Assembly: GCA_034509755.1 (NCBI GenBank)
Contig: CM067555.1
Coordinates: 24,316,142-24,380,141, forward strand
From: Anisodus tanguticus
Lineage: Eukaryota > Streptophyta > Magnoliopsida > Solanales > Solanaceae
Length of the DNA: 64,000 nucleotides
Direction of reading: 5' to 3'
The position numbers and the translations under genes are program-made. Below, piece by piece: positions 1 through 13,103 of the stretch. Within the stretch, counting starts at the first letter, position 1. Every line of letters starts with the position of its first letter. Under the pieces are notes generated by a model. That model made no database searches, had not been told where the DNA came from, and was given only the letters and a program-made list of their open reading frames with translations.

Positions 1-1411
1 TCTTTATTTCTTAGCTTAGCTTTTAGTTCTTCTTAGGTCATATTTAATGTACCATGTAATAGGACAAGGTAATCAAGGACAAGGATATAAGGGAAATAGA
101 TGACTAGGCTGAGAGGACCAGTTGGCAAGGATAAGAAGGATGACTAGGCCGAAAGTGACAGGTTCGCAAGGACAAGAATGGTCTAGAAGATGAGGCTTCC
201 AAAAATAAAATTCATGAATCAACTTGAGGACACCAAGAAGATGAAGTGTTGGTCGAAATACTCCCTTATCCATTCATCCAAGTCACACAAATGCAAGGAA
301 TGGAAAATTCCAGCACATTCCAAGAAGATGAGGTTGTTGGAGGAATAAGTTCATGAATATTGTTACATAGGAGACAACAATTTCGGCCTAGAGAAGAGGA
401 AGAGGTTTCCGAATTCCCTTGGTCACCAAGTCAATCCAAATGCGTTCACACTGGGTGTTAGTTTGTGTCTTTTCATTTACTTTCTAGAATAGTCTACTCT
501 GTACTATAAATAGAGGCCTTAGTCCATTGTAAAATTAAGAGTTTGTTGAATATAAAACTTGAGTGTTTACTCATCTTTGCTAAGTCATTCAATCCGGGAT
601 TGATATTCTTACTCGGTTCTCCGGGAGGACCTTTGGTTCTTGTGTGAGCCAAACCCCTTAGTACAAGTTGAAGCTAGGACTGTGTGACCTAGTTAAACCC
701 AAGATAAGGTTCTCCTTCAGTGTAATCTTGGTTAACACTATGTGACTTAACTAAGTTCAATCTTAAGGAACCCCCTTTGGTGTGAGTGGACGTTGGGACT
801 ATGTGACCCATCCATACCCAAACCTAGGGCCTATCTTAAGGTTTCCGGCCAACCTTACTTGGTTAGTATTTGGTCTTGTACTTAGCAACCCTGGTCTAAT
901 CCTTGTTAAATTGGTCACCCTCATCTTTGTTTCAGCTCGGGCATTAAAACCCCCTTCTCATTATCCAAGCCATATCGATCGTGTCCATTGCTTATATCGA
1001 CCGTCCAAATACTTGGTTTGTACTCGGGTTTGCACCTAGCATCCCATGTCCATCCCTCATCCAAACCATATCATTACTTTCATCATCACATCCCACAGTA
1101 CCTTACAAACAGCCACAACAAAGGCGAAGCCCCGGAACCTCCTATAAGTTTGCATCCTAATCCGACAACACAAAACAGTCCACTAAACATCCTTCATCGG
1201 AACTCACTATTTCAGTCTTGTTCCATTGCCTTGACACTATCAAACTATTGAACCACGACCATCACTACCACCCTCGACACACCCGTAATCATCCCATAAA
1301 ACTCCATGACATAATTCCCTACACAACTACCCGAAATAGTCCCCAAATCCCCACTGCCCGGCTAGAAACCGAGAACCCCTTTTTTAATCCATTTTTGCGT
1401 CAACTTGTTCC
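1..1411. other. Nuclear flank, probable LTR, leader and gag start of a Ty3/gypsy-like element
   Basis: No plastid homology is recognisable here. A TATA-like stretch near 505-515 followed by a transcript-leader-like region resembles a plant LTR. The translated stretch around 1240-1400 resembles, in order and composition, the gag-leader region on the opposite strand near 17880-18075: both show KL-x-N-x-DH, then HT, then a (A/S)RL-x-x-ENP stretch. I infer that this is the 5' part of a related gypsy element, cut at its 3' side by the plastid DNA junction. No clear primer binding site or open gag frame was found. The short reading frames here are not convincing genes. Confidence 0.4.
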
Positions 1412-1719
1412 CTGGATTCTCGAGAAGAGAGGAGCCGTAGTGGTCCCCCCAAACCGCCCAGATCCCACGAGTGAATCAAAAGTTGGATCTACATTAGATC
1501 TCACCCGAATCTCCCCATCTATCCTCCTGAGGAGGAGTTTAGTTTCAAACCCCGATTTGAACAGAAGGAGTATGCCATACTAATGTGCCTTGGATGATCC
1601 ACATCTCAGGGCCAGGTGCCGATGAGAACATTGAACTATCCATGTGGCTGAGAGCCCTAATAGTCCAAGCACAATGACACTATTAGCATGGGTGTGCTCT
1701 ACCACTGAGCTAATAGCCC
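1412..1719 (-). pseudogene. trnI-GAU: trnI-GAU 5' exon and start of its group II intron (fragment)
   Basis: Read on the minus strand, 1719 down to about 1683 is the 5' exon of plastid isoleucine tRNA (GAU anticodon), with the acceptor-stem GGGC start and the D-arm TAGCTCAGTGG motif. The intron start follows down to about 1412. The rest of the intron and the 3' exon are missing, so no tRNA can form. In plastomes this gene lies between rrn16 and rrn23 in the inverted repeat. Its strand agrees with rps7 and ndhB downstream, with rrn16, trnV-GAC and rps12 deleted in between. Confidence 0.8.
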
Positions 1720-1799
1720 ATCATGCGAGCCTCCCACTAGGGGCCCACTATGCCAAAAGTTATAAAAAGAAAACTGATTCTTGAACCCCTTTCACACTC

Positions 1800-2252
1800 A
1801 TGTCACATCGAGGTACTACAGAAAAAAATAGCAAAATCCGATCCAATTTAACGTAATCCATTAGTTAACATGTTGGTTAACCGTATTTTGAAACAAAGAA
1901 AAAATCATTAGCTTATCAAATTATCTATCGTGCCGTGAAAAATATAGAAACAAATCCAATATCCATTTTACATCAAGCAATACGTGGAGTAACCCCCGAT
2001 ATAACAGTAAAAGCAAGACGTGTAGGTGGATCAACTCATCAAGTTCCCATTAAAATAGGATCCACACAAGGAAAAACACTCTTCATTCGTTGGTTATTAG
2101 CGGCATTCCGAAAATGTCTGAGTCAAAATATGGCTTTCAAATTAAGTTCCGAATTAGTGGATGTTGCCAAAGGGTGTGGCGATGCCATATGCAAAAAGGA
2201 AGAGACTCATAGAATAGCATATACAAATAGAACTTTTGCACATTTTCATTAA
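1800..2252 (+). pseudogene. rps7: rps7 pseudogene, plastid 30S ribosomal protein S7
   Basis: This corresponds to plastid ribosomal protein S7 (155 residues), a primary binder of the 16S rRNA 3' domain. The start MSHRGT is recognisable at 1800, but small deletions break the frame within the first 45 codons. A long intact stretch follows at 1935-2252, including the conserved AIRGVTPDI and RRVGGSTHQVP motifs and the AFKLSSELVD region. The total is about 15 bp shorter than the gene. It lies just upstream of ndhB as in all angiosperm plastomes; the neighbouring rps12 3' exons are absent. Confidence 0.92.
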
Positions 2253-2536
2253 TCCATGAGCAAGACCTATACATCTCGATCAGAAAACAATCAAGAGAAA
2301 AATAAAGAATTGGAATTGATCGATAGATTTCTCGAAACAAACAAAAAGGTAACGAAAGATGAAACATAAATCATGGATCAACTAAGCTCTCTCAGGGACT
2401 TTCTTATAGAGGAACCTCATGTAAATACCATGGAATAAGGTTTGATCCTATTTATGGAGATTCCGTAACTATTCCAAAAATGGAAAGTTCGACACAATTG
2501 GGATTTTTTTTGGAAATTGGAAGCAGATACTAATTC

Positions 2537-4712
2537 ATGATCTATCATGTACAGAATGAAAACTTCATTCTCAATTCTACGAGAATTTTTATGAAAGCCT
2601 TTCATTTGCTTCTCTTCGATGGAAGTTTGATTTTCCCAAAATGTATCCTAATTGTTGGCCTAATTCTTCTTCTGATGATTGATACAACCTCTGATAAAAA
2701 AGATATACCTTGGATATATTTCATCTCTTCAACAAGTTTATTAATGAGCATAACAACTCTATTGTTCCAATGGAGAGAAAAACCTATGATTAGCTTTTTG
2801 GGAAATTTCCAAATGAACAATTTAAATGAAATCTTTCAATTTTTTTTTACTATGTTCAACTCTATGTATTCCTCAATTCGTAGAGTACATTAAATGTACA
2901 TAAATGGCTATAATAAAGTTTCTCTTATTCGTATTAACAACTACTCGAGGGGAATGTTTTTATGCGGTGCTAACGATTTAATAACTATCTTTGTAGCTCC
3001 AGAATGTTTCACCTTATGCTCCTACCTATTATCTGGATATACCAAGAAAGATGTATGGTCTAATGAGGCTACTATAAAATATTTACTCATGGGTGGGGCA
3101 AGCTCTTTTATTCTAGTTCATGGTTTCTCTTGGCTATATGGTTCATCCGGGCGAGAGATTGAGCTTCAAGAAATAGTAAACGATCTTATCAATACACAAA
3201 TGTATAACACCCCACGAATTTCAATTGCTCTCATATTCATTACCGTAGGAATTGGGTTCAATATTTCCCCAGCCCCTTCTCATCAATGGACTCCTGACGT
3301 ATACGAAAGAGTGTGGTTCGTTTAAGAAATTCCTACCTCTCTTTTTATCTCTAAGATGTTTGGATTTTTCAAAACTCCATAGACATGCATAAGATAAATG
3401 TTATCCCCACTCGGACCAAGACTAAACTTTTACTCGTTCAGGAATGACGAATCTCTTTATGATAAACAGATCCATTTTGCAAGTTCGTTATTATGGGTAG
3501 TTCCTACAAAGGATCAGACTAATGATGTATACAATACTTGAATAATCGATGTAGATGCTACATAGTTGGTTCTCATCCTTCAGAGACTACGAGTGTAAGA
3601 AGAGCATCCGTTGACAATAGGATCACCCTAAGATGATCATGTCCGGCTATTGAGAACCATTTATATTTGATGGTTCTATTTCTCTATCTTTCTGACTTGC
3701 TCCTACGAAACCAAGGTCAAAAAGATTGAAAACATCAATCATTCACAACCACTGATGAAGGATTCCTTGAAAAGTTAAGGATTAGTAATCCTTTTTAGAA
3801 ATCAAATGGATTTGGTCTTATACATACACGAGGAAGGTAATAAAAAAAGAACGAAAATGGGTTCTTTTTTTTATCACTTAGGAGCCGTGTGAGATGAAAG
3901 TCTCATGCATGGTTTTGAATGAGAGAAAGAAGTTTGGAATCCTCTTTTTTGACTCTGACTCTCCCACTCTAGTCGTTGCTTTTCTTTATGTTACTTCGAA
4001 AGTAGTTACATCAGCTTCAGCCACTCAAATTTTCGATATTCCTTTTTATTTGTCATCAAATGAATGCCATCTTCTTCTGGAAATCCTATCTATTCTTAGC
4101 ATGATATTGGAAAGTCTCATTGCTATTATTCAAACAAGCATGAAACGTATTCTTGCAAATTTGTCCATAGGCCAAGTCAGATATGTAATTATTGGAGACT
4201 TATTGGAGACTCAAATGATGGATATGCAAGCATGATAAATTATATGTTGTTTTATATCTCCATGAATCTAGGAACTTTTTCTTGCATTGTATTATTTGGT
4301 CTACGTACCGAAACTGATAACGTTCAAGATTATGCAGGATTATACACAAAAGATTCTTTTTTGGCTCTCTTTAGCCCTATGTCTCTTATCCCTTGGAGGT
4401 CTTCCTCCATTAGTAGGTTTTTTCAGAAAACTATATTTATTATGGTGTAGGTGGCAGGCATGCCTATATTTCTTGGTTTTAATAGGACTCCTTACAATCG
4501 TTGTTTCTATCTACTATTATCTATAAATAATCAAGTTATTAATGACTGGATGAAACCAAGAAATAACCCCTCACGTGTGAAATTATAGAAGATCCCCTTT
4601 AAGATCAAACAATTCAATCAAATTGAGTATGATTGTATGTGTGATAGCATCTACTATACCGGAATATCAATGAACCCGATTATTGTAATTGCTCAGGATA
4701 TCCTTTTTCAGC
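2537..4712 (+). pseudogene. ndhB: ndhB pseudogene, plastid NAD(P)H dehydrogenase subunit 2 (two exons, group II intron)
   Basis: NdhB is a 510-residue membrane subunit of the thylakoid NDH complex in cyclic electron flow. Exon 1 runs from 2537 to about 3395, recognisable from MIYHVQNENFIL through SPAPSHQWTPDVYE. It has a frameshift near 2830-2900 and a stop at 3323 where RFVRE is expected. The group II intron follows, then exon 2 from about 3958 (TLVVAFLYVTSK) to about 4712 with further frameshifts near 4200 and 4370. The usual stop after the AQDTLF carboxyl end is changed to a sense codon. It cannot encode a functional subunit. Confidence 0.93.
3882..3917 (+). other. Domain V hairpin of the ndhB group II intron
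   Basis: The GAGCCGT...GGTTTTG hairpin just upstream of exon 2 is the catalytic domain V of a plastid group II intron. The stem is largely preserved with a few substitutions, which confirms the intron 3' end near 3957. Confidence 0.75.
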
Positions 4713-5249
4713 TTCTAGGGTCTATTTCTTAGTTCAAGATCCCTCTTACTAATTGGAATAAACGAATTAGTAGATCTGTTCTGCCCAAAATAGGAATGGA
4801 CTAGGGTTATGAACTTATAATCTGATGATCGAGTCAATTCCATGATTATAACTTCATTCCATACCGAACCATATCGGAATAGGGTTATATACATTTTCAT
4901 TATGAAAAGGGGTCATTCGGGCCTATCTAAATAGATACTATGTTTACATATGGATCCCTACATCTATACATTCCATTTAGGATTAGGAATATGTGTAATC
5001 GGACCTGATTTTTACATATATCTATTGGAACCCTATTCACCTCTTTGAGTGAATTGATATATAGGTTTGATTGTCCATATTTTTATATATATCAGGCATT
5101 GCATTCTCCGGATAATTCAAATCAAATTAATTGGATGTCCAACTCGGGCCTATATGGAATAACTGATCAATAGATCCAGCTTTGTCATATATTCCATACA
5201 TCACACTAGATAGATATCATTTTAATGGAATACGATTCAGTTTCAAGAT
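4713..5249. other. ndhB to trnL-CAA spacer
   Basis: AT-rich plastid spacer between ndhB and trnL-CAA. No gene was seen in it. Confidence 0.7.
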
Positions 5250-5331
5250 GCCTTGGTGGTGAAATGGTAGACATGCGAGACTCAAAATCTCATGCTAAAG
5301 AGCGTGGAGGTTTCTATTCCTCTTCAAGGCA
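5250..5331 (+). pseudogene. trnL-CAA: trnL-CAA, degraded leucine tRNA gene
   Basis: The acceptor stem GCCTTG...CAAGGC, the CAA anticodon in the context GACTCAAAATC and the long class II variable arm are all present. The T-loop is changed: the usual GGTTCGAGTCC has become GGTTTCTATTCC, which damages the T-arm. Strand and place, after ndhB and before ycf15/ycf2, match the plastome. Confidence 0.88.
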
Positions 5332-5595
5332 TAATATTTAGAATGCTCGTTGAATGCACATTCTCAATAAGAGATCTCAGATTGAATCGGTATTGATATG
5401 CCGATTCGATCCGAGCTCTTGGAATTGGAATAAATTTGGTAGCGAATCGCAAAATCTTAGTGATCTTCTCTATCTAATGAATGGGGAGTCTGCTTTAAAA
5501 TCGCCTGCCATGCACCCACTCCCCGAGTATATACTTCAACAGGAATCACACAAGGGTAGATTAGAAACTTCTGGTAAAATACCCACACTTGGGGA

Positions 5596-5858
5596 CTATC
5601 GGGTAAATTCAATATAATAGACACATGTTGGCATTCCAGTTTCATTCTCCTTACATTGCCTATCCGAAAGAGAATCCAGTACTTCTTAGTCGTGAATATC
5701 TGAACTGGTTATTTGCTATTCAAGAATTCTTGTTTAGGCAGTTCATACCATCTGTACATAGTGTTTTGATCTAAGATTTCAATTCTTCCGTGTTTCAGCA
5801 GGAACATATTCTTCTATGGAGCTAAGGTCTAATATATGGAAGAAACAAGCATTTCCAT
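5596..5858 (-). pseudogene. ycf15: ycf15 pseudogene
   Basis: ycf15 is a short plastid reading frame of about 87 codons with no established function, often already interrupted in plastomes. Read from 5858, the start MEMLVSSIY is followed by stops, one explained by TGG to TAG. Recognisable pieces follow: LKHGRIEILDQNTMY, YELPKQEF, IFTTKKYWILFRIG and the YYIEFTR end, with a frameshift before the end. It lies between trnL-CAA and ycf2 as expected. Confidence 0.82.
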
Positions 5859-6189
5859 GACTCTACCACCTAGTCAATCTATTCCACTTAATCCCTCTTT
5901 CATGGCTACATATCTTTCCTGCTAAGGAATGGAAAATCTTTCTCCTATTACATGAATCCAATTTTCTTTTCATCCAGGAAAAGCCATATTTTTCTCAACA
6001 ATATCTTTGTCATTTGATCCAATAGCATTCCGTTAGATAGGAACATATTTGATAAATACTGATAACTCTCAAATAGAGTATTAGAACTAAATGATCCATT
6101 TGATAATGAACTATTGGTTGTAAGCTATCTCTGACAATTAATCAATAATTCGAAGTGTTTTTCTTGTGTATTCTTGATAAACCAGTGTT

Positions 6190-6208
6190 TATATATATAT
6201 ATATATAT
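6190..6208. repeat. (TA)n microsatellite inside the ycf2 pseudogene
   Basis: A run of alternating TA sits in what was the carboxyl-terminal coding part of ycf2, a sign of free drift. Confidence 0.85.
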
Positions 6209-9200
6209 GTATGAGGATATGTTTGGGAAGTAAGAAGCCCCTTTGATATCTCTTCATCTGAAAATAATTCTCGATGTGAAAACACAGAGCCAGGGGGCTG
6301 ATCTTTAATATGAAAAAGAGTGGATATGTAGGGTCCCAAATGAATTGTCTTATTGGAAAAAGGCCTTGTTCTTTGGAAGATCTATCTCGTGTCTGGTACT
6401 GCATGGTTCCACTCTGCAAGAACCCCAAATCATTCTATTGAAGCTCATCATTTTCATCATAAATGATCCGCTTGCCCCGAAATGACCTGGACCAATTAGG
6501 GAAATCCCAATTCATTGGGATTTTCGTTACAATCTAATAGAAAGCCCAAGAGCACCATATTCTAGGAGCCCAAACTATGTGATTGAATAAATCCTCCTGT
6601 GGGTCAAGGGCTCTTTCTCCCTCCCTTTATTCAAACTCTGATTCATATTTTTCATAGAGAAATCTCTGATCAAGGATAGATCCAGATCCCTTTTGCATCA
6701 TATCTAAGCAATTTCTCAGTTCGGACCGAAGAAGCAATGTCACTCGATCATTATCAAACTGACTGCAATCTTTTTTCTGTCTGTGAATATCCCATCAGAG
6801 TGCCTTCTACTTCTAATAGGCCATGAACTAGATCAGAATCATTCTCAACGAGTCCATAAGAAGTGATTTTTTTCTTCAGGTCTGGATAAAGATGAAAGAT
6901 CTTGAGAGACCGATCCAGCAGAACAACTCAAAAGATAAAGAAGGATAGTTAATATCTTCATGCTAATTCCAAGCTCGAAGTACCATTTGTACAAATAAGA
7001 ATCCCCTTCATTACATGATTTCTTATTCATATAGATAGATATAGGATATATGGGGAAATTACTTAGAAGTACATTTTGTGCTACAACCCTTCCTATCTGA
7101 TAAAAAAGGATCCCATGATCCTGAACCGATCATAGCTGTGATTGCAAATCCCATGTTTGTCTATGAATAGAGGATTTAATTCTATTCATGTCTATAATTA
7201 ATTTCTTTTGTGTAATACAAATTGATAGGACCTCATTGGTAAGTGGTACAAGATCTCGTTCATTGGAACCCATGGTTATGGACCAAAATTCTTTAGTGTG
7301 GAACATTTTATTTTCCAAGTGAAATTCCCTAGTATAAGAAAGAGTGAAAAAGCGCTTTCGTTGTTGTCGAATAAGAAGCCTTCGTATCTTAATGCACATA
7401 TTTAATTTATTCGGAGCTATTAGAGCGGGATCCACTTCTTGGGGAATATGAGTCAAAGCAATAACAAAAATATTTCTAGTAGAACATCTTTCACAATCGT
7501 TGGAGAGATGGTGCACTAATATACCTAGGGATACGTCATTCGACTCATTCACATCCAGATCATGAATGTTTGGAATCCATATTATGCAAGGAGACATTGC
7601 TTTTTCTAATTCTAATTAAAGAGTGATATAAAATCGGTCTATTTTCGGCATCATATCCATAGTTAGCCCATTCATCCTAGTTAGTAGTTCCAGCTTCGTA
7701 TCAAGGTCACGACCGATATCATCACTAGCATCAAGATTGTCACTATCATCAATATCGATCTCATTAAGAAGAAAAACCTTTAGGCTTGTTATCCAGGAAC
7801 TTGTTCAGAAATACTGTAATGAAATAAACATAGGAGTTTGTCGCTAGGTATTTGACCAAATAGGATCATCCAGATCCTATAGAACCTATCAATAAAATAC
7901 CCCTAGAGGGAGATAAGGCTAAGCGTAGCGAAAAGGGTTTTTCATGATATGGGAAATGAAAACTATTTTCCCCACACGAAGTTTGTGAATAAGTGATTGT
8001 CTGATAATGAGCAAGGAGTATCCATCTTTCTGCTAAATAGGATGGATTGAACTCATAATTTATTAGATGCTTTTTATGAATGTCAACTAAGTATCGTAAG
8101 TAAATTGCTCCCGGTTGTTCAATCATTTGATAACCAGAGTCACTCTTTGATAAATGATCACTATGAGTCAAACTCAATAGAATTTGATCAATACTTTTTT
8201 CTATCGTTAAGGTGGAGAACTGAACCATGAATTATCTTTCTTCATCATCAATCGAATCACTTTATGCGACCCAGGATTCTATTTTATCATCAATCCAATC
8301 CTCGTTCACATTTTTTCTTTTTCTTATCAATAAATAGATCTCTTTACCTGTATGACATAGACATCTCATATTTCTCGAAAAAGTGATTCGATTGACGGGA
8401 TTTGGTATGAGAATGATGATCTCGATGAGATTAATATTCCAATCATTCTTCTTAGAATGTATTGATTTGACCCCATAAGAGGGACCAAGCATGTTACCGC
8501 CAAAAGAAGAACTCCATATTTATTCCAGAGAATCTCCTAATTGTTCCAAAGCAACTAGAAAGAAATCGGTTCAGATGTAGGATACCAATCCATATGTTTT
8601 CACAACTCAGTCATAGATGATGGAATCATCAAAGATTTAAACTTTTCGATCTCTATCTGTAACTCACTAGAGGCTCGGCAAATAATGAGAAGATGTAAAT
8701 GAATGAGATATCCAGTAACAAGAAGGAAAAATATTGAATAGTGGAACCCCCGAGCATTTGGCGATCTCAGATGTGTCTATCTCAATGGTGACTCATAATT
8801 TTGAGGAATTATTTCTTCGGAAAAAAGAAGATTATGTATACACTTACTCGATATCTCACTTATCATATTCCATTGTGGAAGACATAATTGTTTTTGAATA
8901 ATTCGCCATGATATACCTGATCTATGCATAATATCAGGAAAAATGGATACATATTTTTTACCGCTATTTAGTATTCGCAATAGGTGTGAAAAGGTATCTA
9001 AAAATATCAAATTTAGGTATTTATACCATGTCGAAGTAAGGAACCATGGAATATATGTTTGGAATAGATTCCATTTTGAGAGAGTTGAAAAAACACTATC
9101 TCGTTGAAAGGTTCTATGCATCTGCCCGCCCTTTCTCAACGCATTTCTTTAGACACACTCCGTTTTATCCTCTTTTCGGATGAGAATTCTTTCTTAGAAT

Positions 9201-11382
9201 ATGAGTGTGAATTAAACCCATGTTTGAATTGAAATTGAGATACTGATGCAAGTTCTTCCCTTCTGAATCAGATAGATTCATATATGAAAGAGGTTGACAA
9301 TAAGTTCTTTCAAAATTTACTATTTGTTCCTCTGTTAGAGGTGTTCCAGAAATGTCTGCGATCGAGTAATTATCTCTATGAACGAAAGTATCAGATCGAC
9401 TTGGAAAATGGAAAGATTTGTACAAGTTATATTTTTCATCACCACTTTGTGGAAAATCATTAGGTATGAATATGTTAGATACTTATGACTCGATTGGTGA
9501 AATAGTATCTCTCCCCCAAAAGCATATTTTTATTACCTACACACAAAGAAAATATATTTTTGCGAATGAACAAGATATTGAGGAATTGTGCATACGTAAA
9601 ATCAGAATTATTGATACGGGCCTTTTCCACAGAAAAGGGGAATCTTGTGTTCCAATAGAAGCAGAAGTGATGTGGATTATTCAAGAATCGAAGTCGATTT
9701 GCTTTATAAAAAGAAGATATCAATGAACACATATGAAATGGTTTCACGGGATTCAACCAATTATCTTGATCGTGGAATATCATTGAGAAATAGGAATCCG
9801 GGTTATCAAAGGATTTCCTGTGATTATTTTTAGTATGGAATGAGTCAATCATCCACTTTGGTATCTTATTGAACAAAAATGGTGATATTGTTCCTCCATT
9901 GATCAAGAATTTTAATTTTTGGGAAGTATCATGATCGTCCAATAAGAAGGGTTTTAATTTTTTCAAATGAACAATTTGAAGACCTATTGATTCTAACAAT
10001 TGATTGCATAGTTGATCTTTCAGACCTTTCGATTCATAGATGTTGATCTCGGACCTATGAATGGGGATATTTCCGAAACTCACACAGAAAAAAAGGAAGT
10101 GAGTTAGACAAAAAGAAAAGTAACTTGGACAAAAAAAGAAGTGACTTGGACAAAAAGAAACGAAATGTCTTAGACAAAAAGAAACAAAGTGGCTTAGACA
10201 AATATTTTTGTGTTGATAACCTCAGACCAATAAATCGAATATTGATTAATACATAATCGATCGAACACTACTTGAAAATGGCTCTTCTGCTCCAAAATGG
10301 ATTGTTCCAAATGTTTCTGGAAATTCTTGCTCCCATTGGACCATTTGTATCTATATGCATCAGGATCACGATTAATGGATCTCTCGGTTCTAAAAATCAA
10401 AATAAGAGGCTCAAACCATTTCTTCCGACTCTTTTTCAAATTTGATAATTATTGGTTGATCGTATATTTCATTATAGTTCTATGATTTAGAGTATCCTTT
10501 CCTATTTGATCCTTTTGCATTCCATATTCGAAGTTGCGATCGGATCTATTCATTAAAAAGAATCGATTGAATACATTTCTTATGTACCCATAGGTACTAT
10601 ATTGGATTTGAATAAGATTTTGGATCAATCTATACTGAGTGACTGCCTCCATTATGTTGTTGCTAGCAAATAATACAATGGTTTTGGATCTTCCAAATCA
10701 TTCCCGCAGGAGATCCAGACCCATTTGTTTTTATCCTTTGAGAAAAAGATTCATTCTCTTCATAAAAAGTAGGAGGTAGAACTAATAAAGATTTCTTTTT
10801 CAATTCATCCCTGGCCTCATTCAAGAAATGTTTTTATCCAATCAACAGGAATCAATAGAAAAGGAAAATCCCTTATGATACACTAGATTTGGCTTGATTA
10901 TTGATAGAGTGAATATCTGCCATTTCTTGAAATCTCTTTTCTGATTCAATATTATAGTGTAAGGTGCATCCTCCCCTGTTCCGGTCATGGAATAGATGAA
11001 ATAAATCAAAAAATGGATTTTTGTTCAAGAATGAGATCTTATTGGAACTGTCCATATCCGGTTCATCCTTCAGATGCATATCACATCCCGGATTTGATGA
11101 AATAAGATGAATTGAGATGGTATTTTGTAAATATGTAATTATCTTGAATATATTAACCATTTCTTTATTTTCCAATCGCCTAGACGGGACAAAAGAACGA
11201 TCTTGTTGTTTCTTCAATAATTTCTAATCTCTAGTGGACCTCTCAATAGAATTCAAACCTAGATGAAGTTCTGACCATCTATCAGAGAAAAAGAACGAAC
11301 GAATCTTGTAGGATTCCCAAATTCTTCGATTTCTTCTAGAAACAAATGATTAATCATTTGCTTTTCACGTTTTGTGAATAGC

Positions 11383-11446
11383 CGGGACATCGAGGATTAT
11401 CCAGAAAGGCATTTCGGGACATCGAGGATTATCCAGAAAGGCATTT
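11383..11446 (-). repeat. 32-bp tandem duplication in ycf2
   Basis: Two identical 32-bp units at 11383-11414 and 11415-11446 match one segment of ycf2 (the CLSGYSSMS region). Since 32 is not a multiple of three, the second copy shifts the reading frame. Confidence 0.9.
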
Positions 11447-12865
11447 CGGGAATCGGCCTAATTCTATCTCTTTTTGTTCCATTTGAAGAAAGGAAGGATC
11501 CCAAAGAATCGATCTTTATTTTTGTTGTTGAATCTCTTTTTGATTAATCAATGTGTGATATTTCGAATGCTCATTACTAATGGAATCCAAATGATCTCTG
11601 GATTGATCAGAAGATCCTCTCAGTTGGCTAGAATTCGTTACTTGAACGAAACTAAATCTTGTGGAATCATATTGAATATTTGACGATACATTTTGTACAT
11701 TGATAAAAACCGATCCTTGGTTACCAAACACACATTGTCTAACCAAATCTAATTCTCCTCGATACATTCCTCAAAAAATCCGATTCAGCCAGATTATTCC
11801 TCCAACTAACAAAGAGATCTTGGAAGAATTGCCATATGAAATTGAGCACAGTTTTGCAAATAAATAGCCCACTTGTTTCTTGAGAAAAAATGGAAAAATG
11901 CTCAATATCATTTGATTGAATAGTTGACCCAGCCCCTTGTTGTTTGAAGAAACCCTCCACTTCAATTGGTATTTTTTCACAAAAAGCAGACGTGAGATAA
12001 TAAATCCAGTGTTTCACTAAGATATCGAACAGCAGTCCCGAATTCAACTTGATTCTATTTCGACTCATCCTTAGAGAAAGACGATCAAACAATTCCCAAT
12101 CATGATCCTTGCAGATCAGATCATCTATATAATATAAAAAAACTCCAGATATTTGAGATCTTTCTATTTGAATAAGATCTCAATTCCAACGACGGTTTCA
12201 TTAAATATCTTACAACTAGAATCCCTCTTTTTTTCCATCCAGTTCCACCACCAACGCAAACCCCAGTTAGATTTGGGCATGATACACTTTTTAGTTATTG
12301 GGAGAACCCATGTACTCTCGTTCGGATTCAGGAAACAACTCTCAGAGATATTTTTCCCTTTGGGAAGATACAAGAGCGAAACAATCAACCTATTGATATT
12401 GGAAGACCCAATGGATTCTTCCAATGTATCATTTCTGGATCCAATGGATTAATAGGTATAGGAAGAAGCCCTATCAAATAGAGATTTTTTCTTTCGACCA
12501 TATTTCGATTGTTAATATGATATATAAGGACCACTACTACAAAGAGTATTACACCCTTGATCCTGAAATATCGATTGCTTGTTGAACCCTATGAATTGCG
12601 TGAAAGTAGGATACTCTAAATTCGGGGGTCAAAGAGTTTTAGAAAATGTTCTTGGTGGAAAAAAATGTGAATTAAGGATCCCACTGAATTGAATTGGGTC
12701 CATGAATCTAAGAAATGGTGAGAATTCTTGATCTCTCTCAATTCGAAAATCCAAGATTTGAATTGATGTCCTCTCATTGATTCCTCCTAAATTGCATTGG
12801 TTTATCTTAAAGACTTCATTTCAATTGGAATTTGATTATTCACCATATACGAGGAACCCCGCTAA

Positions 12866-12939
12866 GAATCCATGGCTAAATGGTTAAAGCGCATAACTCA
12901 TAATTGGCAAATTCATAGGTTCAATTCCTACCGGATGCA
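12866..12939 (+). tRNA. trnI-CAU: trnI-CAU, isoleucine tRNA gene with a damaged acceptor stem
   Basis: The CAU anticodon in AACTCATAATTGG, the D-arm TGGTTAAAGCG and the T-arm GGTTCAATTCC are present. The first acceptor base pairs are disturbed: GAATCC stands where GCATCC is expected, against a GGATGCA 3' end. In plastids the CAU is modified to read AUA. It lies between ycf2 and rpl23 on the expected strand. Function in the nucleus is unlikely. Confidence 0.85.
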
Positions 12940-13103
12940 CGCCAATGGGACCCTCCAATAAGTCTATTGGAATTGGCTCTTTATCAATGGAATATAATCA
13001 TACATACATAACGAATTCATGTGGTATATTCATATCATAATATATGAACAGTAAGAACTACCATTCTTATTGAGACTATAACTCATAGGGAAAAAATTGA
13101 TTT

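Larger units (their letters stand above)
5948..12777 (-). pseudogene. ycf2: ycf2 pseudogene, near full length
   Basis: Ycf2 is the largest plastid-encoded protein (about 2,280 residues in Solanaceae), a diverged FtsH-like AAA protein of the inner-envelope import motor. Read from 12777 (MRGHQFKSWIFELRE) to 5948 (IGFM then stop) it spans about 6.83 kb, close to normal length. Fragments are recognisable all along: GSSNINRLIVSLLYLPKGK (about 12400), the HTLINQ region (11550), NRSDRNFEYG (10540), SFGNIPIHRSEI (10080), AIYLRYLVDIHKKHL (8080), SPCIIWIPNIHDLDVNES (7590) and PPGSVFSHRELF (6270). Many indels and stops break it, including a 32-bp duplication at 11383. The Walker A area near 7870 survives only up to IGSIGSG. 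Confidence 0.94.

Noticed and set aside
5354..5617. 87-codon plus-strand frame in the trnL-ycf15 region
   Set aside because: It overlaps the ycf15 remnant on the opposite strand, and I see no conserved protein in it.
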